A stretch of 40,572 bases of DNA from Planctomycetota bacterium. GTDB taxonomy: Bacteria > Planctomycetota > Phycisphaerae > Sedimentisphaerales > Anaerobacaceae. This document shows, piece after piece, positions 25,897 through 32,437 of this stretch. Both the position numbers and the translations under genes were made by a program. The notes beneath the pieces were generated by a model, which saw only the letters and a program-made list of their open reading frames with translations, made no database searches and was not told the DNA's origin. The DNA is taken from positions 1 to 40,572 of the forward strand of contig VRUK01000050.1 in the NCBI GenBank assembly GCA_019456195.1, in the 5' to 3' direction. Each line of letters begins with the position of its first letter. Within the stretch, counting starts at the first letter, position 1.

Positions 25897-26549
25897 TTAT
25901 TTTCTTGAATTTGCCGCATTTTCGATTATGTATTTGGCCTGTTGTAAGTCCTGAGCAAGTAGGCTTCTTCGCTTGCGTTTGGGATTACCGGGGTCGAAAA
26001 GGCTCTCAAGAACAACATTGGCAGGAACATCCATATTGCCTTTCCAATTGCGGACAGTTTTGATTTCTCCTGTTTCGATATCTAAAGATTTTTTAATCTC
26101 AAAGATATTGACCGAATCACCGCATTGGTCTATGCGTTCTTTGTAAGAGAGCCTTCTATTTTTGCGAATTTTCTCGGATTCGTTTTTAAGTTGCTTTGGA
26201 TTATTCCAGAAAGGGCGGCTTGTGCCATACCTTCTAATCCTTTTGTCTGCTCCCATCTCAAGAATCCAGGGGGGAAGCCGTACTCAGGAACCTTAATCAG
26301 ATACTTGGTTGCGTATCTGGTAGCATGGACAGGGCTTGCAAACTTCGGTGCCGAAAAGATCACAGTTCCGAAAGCAGGGCGATTGCCTTTGACCGGGCCC
26401 GCATTTTTTGGGCGGTGTTTTGACCATGACTTAAGCAGCGAATCCCAAGGGATGAAGGTCGAATCATACAGTATATGGTAATGGGCCTGTTCAGTTTCCT
26501 TTTGCCATTCTACGACATAGCAGTACCGCCTTGTGTTAAGATGTTTCAT
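25897..26549 (-). pseudogene. Rolling-circle replication initiator (HUH Rep), frameshifted
   Basis: Two overlapping minus-strand frames together make one Rep-like protein of about 218 aa. The first (26549 downward) has RRYCYVVEWQKETEQAHYHI with the HUH motif H-Y-H, then ATRYATKYLIKVPEYGFPP with the catalytic Tyr motif (YATKY-x-x-K). The second frame continues with WILEMGADKRIRRYGTSRPF. The switch falls at a run of six G on the plus strand (26269-26274), so a 1-nt slip or error there explains the break. The N-terminus seems short: a typical Rep would have about 60 more residues before this ATG. It would nick a double-strand origin of a plasmid or phage. It is broken unless slippage at the run restores it. 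Confidence 0.65.
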
Positions 26550-26692
26550 ATGAGAGTAAACTTGGGGTCAATCTGGATGTGAAATTGGCTCTGGTGACAC
26601 GCTCGTGGCCTTGTGTGAGACGCTGGCGACTGTGACAAACGCCCTTGTGGGGCGTAACCGCTAGCGTCCTGTGCCCTGCCTCTTAGTACAAC
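26550..26692. other. Possible Rep origin region with hairpin
   Basis: Just upstream of the Rep gene, ACGCCC (26639-26644) and GGGCGT (26650-26655) form a small hairpin with a 5-nt loop, amid further short G/C-rich inverted stretches. HUH Rep proteins nick in such hairpins, so this may be a relic origin. No gene is seen here. Confidence 0.35.
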
Positions 26693-26908
26693 TTATCGTC
26701 TTCGAAATTTCAATTTGCTGAATTCGTTTATGTAGTTTGTATTGATACGAAGACTTTCGGCATGTCTTTTATACCATGAAATTGTTGCTATCTTTCGATA
26801 AGCATTGAGTGTTTTATGAAACTGACATTGTTTTAGTTTCTTTCTACATCCACAAGGACAAACCAATTTATTGGCAAAACGTCGTTCAATGCTAAGTAGT
26901 TTGAGCAT
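26693..26908 (-). CDS. Small SEC-C-like zinc-motif protein
   Basis: This 71-aa basic protein has CPCGCRKKLKQCQFH near residue 18, close to the SEC-C zinc motif (CPCGSGKKYKKCC) found at the end of SecA and in many small proteins. The rest is Lys/Arg-rich and helical. Its position next to the Rep remnant suggests that it belonged to the same mobile element. It could also be a fragment of a longer SEC-C protein. The function is unknown. Confidence 0.45.
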   Translation of the reverse strand: MLKLLSIERRFANKLVCPCGCRKKLKQCQFHKTLNAYRKIATISWYKRHAESLRINTNYINEFSKLKFRRR

Positions 26909-26949
26909 TTTAACAACTTGTTCTCTATATTGTTAGTTATCCGCTACCT

Positions 26950-26987
26950 AAATATAGATTTCCTGCTGCAAAAATACAGATTTCTGC
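26950..26987 (-). repeat. Two-unit tandem of a dispersed GCAGGAAATCTATA motif
   Basis: On the minus strand, GCAGAAATCTGTATTTTT and GCAGGAAATCTATATTTA stand side by side. A related unit, ACAGGAAATCTATACC, occurs at about 3728-3743. Such short units may mark a repeat family carried by the acquired bacterial-type DNA. Confidence 0.4.
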
Positions 26988-27210
26988 GTCATACAACTTC
27001 GGTCTTTATTTATATCCTTGATAATACACCATTTTGCGCCGTACTACGCAGTTGTGACCCGTTTTCCCATAGAATTCCACCGGTTTGAGCCATTTATGCT
27101 GCCTTTTTGCACTGTTTTGCTTGCTTTCATAGCCTCCCCTAACATATAATAATAACGGAGTGAAATAAGGAAGGTATCTCAAAATGAACGAAATAACCAA
27201 AGGAGTACAA

Positions 27211-27849
27211 ATGACATACGTCGAACGTTTCTTTGGTGTGGTCGTCAAGGGACAATCCTACCTTAATCTGTTTTATTTGCTATTGGCCTTCCCGCTGGGA
27301 TTGTTCTATTTCGTTTTTCTAGTGACTGGGTTATCCTTGGGAGTCGGTCTGCTCATCATCTGGATCGGGATTCCGATACTGCTGTTTATGCTTGTTGCAT
27401 GTTGGGGATTGACGGCATTCGAGCGTCAATTAGCTATATTGTTGCTGCATGTAGACATTTCCCCGATGTCACTTGAGACTGCAGAAGGGCGGGGCGTATG
27501 GGCGCGGTTCAAAGCTCACTTAAGCAATCCCGTAACTTGGCAAGGCCTAGTCTACCTTTTTGCTAAGTTCCCGCTCGGCATTCTTTCATTCGTCGTTGTT
27601 ATCACCTCGATCGCGCTGACGGCAGGGCTTGTGGCTGCACCGATCATCTATCTTCTGCCGTGGGGATTGTCGAGCCCAGACGTTATGTACACGCTTGGGG
27701 TGTGGGATGTTGATACGCTGGGCGAAGCACTGATCTGTTCAATAGTGGGGATAGGTGTGGGGGTGATCTCGTTACACGTAATGAATGCCTTGGTATTTGT
27801 ATTGGGTTGCTTTGCCCAGTTGATGCTCGGTGTGGCCGAATCGACATAG
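27211..27849 (+). CDS. Membrane sensor-domain protein (putative sensor, PF13796-like)
   Basis: This 212-aa protein is mostly membrane-spanning, with two similar halves. Each begins with an amphipathic stretch (YVERFFGVVVKGQSYLNLFY, and the SNPVTWQGLVYLFAKFPLGI segment) and continues into a long hydrophobic hairpin. This repeated W/F-x-x-Y-L-x-x-x-F-P-L-G pattern is the 'putative sensor' domain, often placed before a histidine kinase or beside a PadR-type regulator; here it stands alone. I chose ATG 27211, preceded by AGGAG at 27201-27205; an upstream ATG at 27184 lacks a good site. It may sense membrane state. No partner gene is visible nearby. Confidence 0.65.
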   Translation: MTYVERFFGVVVKGQSYLNLFYLLLAFPLGLFYFVFLVTGLSLGVGLLIIWIGIPILLFMLVACWGLTAFERQLAILLLHVDISPMSLETAEGRGVWARFKAHLSNPVTWQGLVYLFAKFPLGILSFVVVITSIALTAGLVAAPIIYLLPWGLSSPDVMYTLGVWDVDTLGEALICSIVGIGVGVISLHVMNALVFVLGCFAQLMLGVAEST

Positions 27850-27885
27850 CTGACAGAAGGCCATGCGGTTAAATCCGAAGCGTAA

Positions 27886-28116
27886 CTTGAAGCTGGCGAT
27901 TCCCAAACGGTAGATAGCACGCCATACACAAATGCCACCGATGAAGAAAAACGATTATTTGAACTGCTTAAAAAAGTGTATGTCGATGCCCGCTACAAAA
28001 AAGACTACATAGACGCAGAACAATATATTATAGCATCTTCACACCCCTGCAGTTATCTCGCTTTTTCCTCTCACGGTCTATGCAAAAGTAGGTATTGGAA
28101 GAAAGGTGGGGCATAA
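27886..28116 (+). pseudogene. HEPN-domain protein remnant
   Basis: A 76-codon open frame without a start codon contains ATDEEKRLFELLKKVYVDAR followed by YKKDY, which matches the C-terminal helices of HEPN proteins (minimal nucleotidyltransferase-partner type). The rest of the frame after residue 55 is not conserved-looking. It is the 3' end of a HEPN gene whose 5' part is gone. It lies upstream of a complete CBS-HEPN gene, so HEPN modules have been acquired here more than once. The rest of 27850-28307 has no other feature. Confidence 0.55.
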
Positions 28117-28307
28117 ATAAACGTGTTTTCGTACAAATTTTCAAATAAATTGTCTCGAAATCAAAAATTCTTGATTGCTCAAGGTGATTTTGGTAAGTTC
28201 ATTGAGGTCGTACGGAGAAATTATGTTTTTCAAGCGTGTAAATGGGAAATGTCAGTTTACTGATTAAAACATAAAAAAACAGTTTTGCAAAATATGAAGC
28301 ATAAGTC

Positions 28308-29099
28308 ATGAGTACAATTGAAGATCTAACTCGATTATTTGAAGAAACATTGACAGCCAAATATATTGCTGAACGTCTTGAAACAAGAACCTTAGATCAA
28401 CTGAAGTATAATGCAAATAACATCTCTCGATATATGGAAGACAATAATTATGATGTGATTGGATTAACTGACGATGATAAAAAAATAACAATATGTTATT
28501 TGGACAGAAAAGACATAACCAGTGGTAGCGATCATGCAATTAGGTCTTTTGAGCCGCTCGATATAGTTTCAGATACGGCACCATTGAGATCTGTGATGCC
28601 TCTGTTTCGTGAAAAAGAAAGGGTTTTTGTATTAGAAAATACGGTTATCCGCTCAATAATTACAAAAGCCGATTTGCAGAAACAACCAATTAGAATTTTT
28701 ATCTTCGGACTCATCTCCCTTCTTGAGATGCATTTTGTTAGTTTGGTAGAAAAATACTATGCCGATGGTTCCTGGAAAAAGCAGTTAAGTAAAGACCGGC
28801 TGGACCAAGCAGAAGAAGTATTTAATCATAGGAAAGAGAGGAATCAGGAAATTAGCCTGTTAAATTGCATCCAGTTTTGTGATAGAGGCAGTCTGATACG
28901 AAAATGTACGAAACTATCACAAAAGCTATTCGACTCGAATACAAATGCCAGAAGACTATTGAGTAGAATAACAAAATTACGAAATAATTTGGCCCATGCC
29001 CATGAAGATATTTTCTTAGGTTTAGATTTAAACGAAGGTATTCAACTTGTTCAGGATATAGAAGCGTTATTAGTAAAATGCGAAGAATTGCTCGAATAA
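28308..29099 (+). CDS. CBS-domain / HEPN-domain fusion protein
   Basis: The 263-aa protein has an N-terminal region with CBS-like segments (YDVIGLTDDDKKITICYLDR, later DIVSDTAPLRSVMPLF and KERVFVLENTVIRSIITKAD), the fold that binds adenosine nucleotides or SAM as a pair of repeats. The C-terminal half is helical and ends with RITKLRNNLAHAHE, where R225-N-N-L-A-H230 is the R-x4-H active-site motif of HEPN ribonucleases. So it is likely a nucleotide-controlled RNase, a design suited to abortive infection or stress response. The CBS call rests on pattern alone. No Shine-Dalgarno is clear. It is the first gene of a compact plus-strand set with a mini-ORF, a PD-(D/E)XK nuclease-like gene and an unknown gene. 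Confidence 0.65.
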   Translation: MSTIEDLTRLFEETLTAKYIAERLETRTLDQLKYNANNISRYMEDNNYDVIGLTDDDKKITICYLDRKDITSGSDHAIRSFEPLDIVSDTAPLRSVMPLFREKERVFVLENTVIRSIITKADLQKQPIRIFIFGLISLLEMHFVSLVEKYYADGSWKKQLSKDRLDQAEEVFNHRKERNQEISLLNCIQFCDRGSLIRKCTKLSQKLFDSNTNARRLLSRITKLRNNLAHAHEDIFLGLDLNEGIQLVQDIEALLVKCEELLE

Positions 29100-29171
29100 A
29101 ACAGAAAGAATGTACAAACCATAGGGCAATCGACGCCCGCGGCGGCTGGCCAATAAAATAGGTGAAATGTT

Positions 29172-29219
29172 ATGACGTTAGAAGAAGTGCTGATGCAGCA
29201 TAGAAACGGAGCTATTTGA
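29172..29219 (+). CDS. 15-residue mini-ORF coupled to the nuclease gene
   Basis: ATG at 29172, preceded by AGGTGA (29160-29165), opens a frame reading MTLEEVLMQHRNGAI. Its TGA overlaps the next gene's ATG (TGATG at 29217-29221). That overlap suggests translational coupling: a leader peptide, or the stump of a lost gene. Confidence 0.35.
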   Translation: MTLEEVLMQHRNGAI

Positions 29220-30031
29220 TGATCAAACGAATTGAACAGATGCTCAAAACATGTGGAACACAAGATGGTGTATTTCCACCGACCGAGCTTTATAATGAAG
29301 GTTGGATGCTTCGTATTATTCTGGATTGGTTCTCTCGTCAGCCATCGAAGTCACACCTTCTGTCTTTTAGCCCAGCCGCATACTGGTTTTCAGAAGCCCT
29401 CCTTCCTTCACCGTTCTTGGCGAAGTACCAAGGTGACCCGCTTTCAGAATCTTGGACTCACGCCGATGGGGTTATTGGGAACTTTACCATTGGAGAAACT
29501 GCGAAAGGAGATCTTTCCATTTCGCAAAGTGCAAAACACCTTGTAGTTCTTGAAGCAAAAATGTTTAGTAAGCTCTCACCCGGTGTCACACACGCGAAAA
29601 AGTACGACCAGGCAGCACGGAATGTGGCCTGCATAGCAGAGGTACTAAAAAAAGGAGAAAGACCGGCAAATGCATTTTCACAATTGGGATTTTACGTATT
29701 AGCTCCCTGCGAACAGATTGAAAAGGAGCCAAGTTTCAAAAGTAATACCTCCAAAGATAGTATCCGGCGAAAGGTCGAAGACAGAATAGAGGCTTACGCT
29801 AATAGGGAAGACAAAGAAGAGAAGGAGAATTGGTTTAATGAATGGTTTCTTCCCGTGCTTGAACATATTGATATTAGATGTCTGACTTGGGAACAAATTA
29901 TTAGTTATATTCGGAACGAGGACCTTGAGTTTGGCAACCAAGTATCGACCTTCTACGAAAGCTGTCTGGGATACAATCGCTCTGTTAACCGAAGGGAAAA
30001 TCATGAGAAAAAAAAGTGTATCATGCAATAA
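29219..30031 (+). CDS. PD-(D/E)XK nuclease-like protein
   Basis: This 270-aa protein shows the three PD-(D/E)XK elements in order: an N-terminal Glu helix (PTELYNEGWMLRIILDWF), Asp83 in HADGVIG and E112-A-K114 in LVVLEAKMFSKL, followed by a helix with THAKKYDQAARNVACIAE. The spacing fits a restriction-type nuclease core in the first half. The second half is helical and charged. I start at ATG 29219, which overlaps the mini-ORF stop, and not at TTG 29216. It probably cuts DNA or RNA with the CBS-HEPN protein upstream; the substrate is unknown. The next gene begins 28 nt before this stop, so the pair is translationally linked. Confidence 0.65.
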   Translation: MIKRIEQMLKTCGTQDGVFPPTELYNEGWMLRIILDWFSRQPSKSHLLSFSPAAYWFSEALLPSPFLAKYQGDPLSESWTHADGVIGNFTIGETAKGDLSISQSAKHLVVLEAKMFSKLSPGVTHAKKYDQAARNVACIAEVLKKGERPANAFSQLGFYVLAPCEQIEKEPSFKSNTSKDSIRRKVEDRIEAYANREDKEEKENWFNEWFLPVLEHIDIRCLTWEQIISYIRNEDLEFGNQVSTFYESCLGYNRSVNRRENHEKKKCIMQ

Positions 30032-30833
30032 TATTAGAACCCCGAAACTCGTCAAAAAGCCAAATATAAAGATTACTAAGTTGGGCATTGTTTCGCATGA
30101 TTACAGGCATGAAGAACAAAATGGATATAGAGATTTCAGCTACCATTTAAAAGACATACTGGGGTGCTTAGATGAACAAAAGTGTGATAGTGTTTTGTTT
30201 TCTTTATGTACAATTGTACCGAGACCTTCATTCAAAACAAAAAGGCGTTTGAGCAGCTTAAGAAATATCAAATCAGTATTTATTGAAGAATTTTGTGATA
30301 AAGGTGATGATAACAGAGTTCCTAAAAGATATGTTGTTTATTACAAAACGTCGAAGGGGTGGCAAGAATACGAATTGCATCAGCAGTTCGGAAGTTTATC
30401 AAAATGTAAAGCAAAAGAAATAATAGAATTAACGAACAATGTAAAGAAAAGAAAAACATTCGGGAAATGTGCCGTTTTATTATGTGGTGAATCAAACATT
30501 GTTAAATATTCACAGCAAGACAGAACATGCATTGACGAGTATAATTACTTAAATGCTGTGTCAGGTGTTTCGATCTTTTTAAATCCTATACACGATAGAA
30601 TGACAAGATATGAGATGAAGTTGAAAAGAATATTCTTGTCAGAAAATAATAAATGGGTTGTATCAGTCTGGAATAAAGGGAAAATACATAAGGATGGAAA
30701 AACAAGAGATGGGAAAGATCCAGCATGGACAGTTTATCATAATGGTAGCGAATTACTAATAGATAGAATCAACTGCACCATTCCATCTAACTCAAGCATT
30801 GAAATAGGGATTTTGGATATGCGTGAAAAATGA
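30003..30833 (+). CDS. Unrecognised protein, perhaps carbon-nitrogen hydrolase-like
   Basis: I do not firmly recognise this 276-aa protein. The segment CAVLLCGESNIVKYS, then FLNPIHDRMTRYEMKLKR and WVVSVWNKGKI, resembles the nitrilase fold, where a strand ends in the catalytic Cys ('CGE') and NPxH follows. A plausible catalytic Glu and Lys cannot be assigned with confidence, so the call is tentative. ATG 30003 is preferred, with GAAGGG just upstream; an in-frame ATG at 29925 lies deep in the previous gene. The overlap with the nuclease gene shows co-translation. It may be the third member of the CBS-HEPN/nuclease set. Confidence 0.5.
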   Translation: MRKKSVSCNNIRTPKLVKKPNIKITKLGIVSHDYRHEEQNGYRDFSYHLKDILGCLDEQKCDSVLFSLCTIVPRPSFKTKRRLSSLRNIKSVFIEEFCDKGDDNRVPKRYVVYYKTSKGWQEYELHQQFGSLSKCKAKEIIELTNNVKKRKTFGKCAVLLCGESNIVKYSQQDRTCIDEYNYLNAVSGVSIFLNPIHDRMTRYEMKLKRIFLSENNKWVVSVWNKGKIHKDGKTRDGKDPAWTVYHNGSELLIDRINCTIPSNSSIEIGILDMREK

Positions 30834-31083
30834 TATGAAATTAAGGGTAGTTACGAATAGCGATTGATATAAAACATAAACCTGCCCAATATTTTTTCAC
30901 ATCTATATATTCAATAAATAGTGGCATCAGCAAAGTTGGGCTTGAAGAAGCGATTCGGTCGATATAGAGCGGTTACCAAAGGTAAGCGGGAAAACGAAAA
31001 ATGGGTATGAAACAACTGCTTGGACATTGTACACTTATACAGGATTTTCTTCACACTTTAAAAAGACAACAGGTACAAGCAAC
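30834..31083 (+). other. Intergenic stretch before attC-like site 4
   Basis: Nothing firmly identified. A 49-codon ORF (31001-31150, beginning MGMKQLLGHCTL) ends exactly on the TAG of the attC right core, as cassette ORFs often do, but it has no other support. Confidence 0.35.
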
Positions 31084-31152
31084 GTATAACAAATTGTTCC
31101 ACCTGCATTTTTCCGCTACGCTCCAAAATGCAGGTGAACTCAAACGTTAGTC
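31084..31152 (+). other. attC-like recombination site 4
   Basis: A 69-bp stem-loop: CACCTGCATTTT (31100-31111) is exactly complementary to AAAATGCAGGTG (31125-31136). Beyond that stem, TTGTTC faces GAACTCAA with unpaired bases. The outer cores are GTATAAC (left) and GTTAGTC (right, 31146-31152). It has the shape and size of an integron attC and lies between the CBS-HEPN gene set and the YhaO/YhaN pair. A plain hairpin terminator is the alternative, but no T-run follows. Confidence 0.52.
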
Positions 31153-31180
31153 GCAGAACAAAACACATAGGGTCAAATTT

Positions 31181-32437
31181 ATGATTAAATTTATTCACAC
31201 AGCAGATATACACCTCGATAGCCCATTAAAAGGACTTGAGACGTATGAAGATGCGCCTGTTGAAGAGATCCGTCGTGCGACGAGGCGGGCATTTGATAAT
31301 CTGATTGACCTAGCGATAGACGAGGAGGTTGATTTTATCCTTATTGCTGGTGATCTTTATGATGGCGATTGGAAGGATTACAACACAGGTCTCTTTTTCG
31401 CTGCACGGATGGGCCGATTATCCAAGGCTAGGATCAGAGTATTCATTGTTTCCGGCAATCATGATGCGGCCAGTCAGATCACCAAGGCCATGCCCTTGCC
31501 TGATAATGTTACTCTTTTTTCTTTTAGAAAACCCCAGTCGGTAAAGCTCGATGACCTTGATGTCGTCATCCATGGCCAGAGCTATTCCTCCCGCGCCGTG
31601 ACCGAGAATCTGGCCTCACAATATCCTCAGTTTGATTCCAACTATTTCAATATAGGGCTGCTCCATACATCCTTGACCGGTCGGGAGGGACATGAGAATT
31701 ACGTGCCTTGTACCCTCGATGATCTGACATCCAAGGGGTATGACTACTGGGCACTGGGGCATATCCACAAGCGTGAAGTCATATCTAAAGATCCCATGAT
31801 CCTCTTCCCAGGCAATATCCAAGGCAGACATATCAAAGAAACCGGAGCCAAGGGTGCCACATTGGTGACGGTAGAGGATGGCCGCATAACGGAGGTCAAA
31901 GAGCCGGAACTTGATGTCCTGCGCTGGTCCATCTGCCATGTGGATTTGTCGGAGTGTGAGACCAAAGAGACTGTGTATGAGAAGGTCCGGTCTGCCATGG
32001 AGAAAGAGCAAGGCCTGACCGATGGCAAGACTCTGGCGCTGCGGTTGCAGCTGGAGGGGAGCTGCCTCCTGCATGCGGAACTGCATGCACGCTCCACCCA
32101 AATGACTGAAGAGATCCGTGGTATCGCTGCTAGCCTCGGTGATATATGGCTTGAAAAGGTGAATTTTAGGACAAACCGTAAAACGAGCATGGAGGAAATC
32201 GTTGGTGAAAATACTCCCCTGTCTGGCCTGATGCAGGCGATTGAGAGCTTAGACTTTGGCGAAGATGCGCTCACCACATTGGTGCCGGACCTTGCCAACC
32301 TAAGAACAAAACTACCGGCCGAGTTGCTTGATGAAGATTCTTTGACGGAGAGTCAGCCTGAAAACTTGAGCGAGCTACAAGAAGAGGTTAAGGAATTCCT
32401 GATCGCCAAACTTATTCAACATGGGGGTGAGGCATGA
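31181..32437 (+). CDS. SbcD/YhaO-like DNA repair exonuclease
   Basis: This 418-aa metallophosphoesterase starts with FIHTADIHLDSPLKG, then has AGDLYDGDW, VSGNHDAA, LLHTSLTG and ALGHIHKRE, the full set of metal-binding motifs of the SbcD/Mre11 nuclease family. Size and layout fit the YhaO group. It would process DNA ends together with the SMC-like ATPase encoded next; the two genes overlap by 4 nt (ATGA). Base composition is richer in G/C than the CBS-HEPN genes upstream. Like the pair as a whole, it may work in repair or in anti-phage DNA processing. It appears intact. Confidence 0.88.
   Translation: MIKFIHTADIHLDSPLKGLETYEDAPVEEIRRATRRAFDNLIDLAIDEEVDFILIAGDLYDGDWKDYNTGLFFAARMGRLSKARIRVFIVSGNHDAASQITKAMPLPDNVTLFSFRKPQSVKLDDLDVVIHGQSYSSRAVTENLASQYPQFDSNYFNIGLLHTSLTGREGHENYVPCTLDDLTSKGYDYWALGHIHKREVISKDPMILFPGNIQGRHIKETGAKGATLVTVEDGRITEVKEPELDVLRWSICHVDLSECETKETVYEKVRSAMEKEQGLTDGKTLALRLQLEGSCLLHAELHARSTQMTEEIRGIAASLGDIWLEKVNFRTNRKTSMEEIVGENTPLSGLMQAIESLDFGEDALTTLVPDLANLRTKLPAELLDEDSLTESQPENLSELQEEVKEFLIAKLIQHGGEA

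Noticed and set aside
27006..27248. 80-aa minus-strand frame upstream of the sensor-domain gene
   Set aside because: It overlaps the start of a well-supported plus-strand gene, and competing short frames exist; it looks like repeat-derived sequence.
29102..29178. Possible attC between the CBS-HEPN gene and the nuclease gene (ends in CGTTAG)
   Set aside because: Only the right core fits. The left side (ACAAACCATAG) pairs with CTAACGTCATAAC over a few bases and no stem continues, so the structure is not supported.
31616..32298. Minus-strand frames opposite the SbcD-like gene
   Set aside because: No family signal, no ribosome site, and complete overlap with a well-supported gene.
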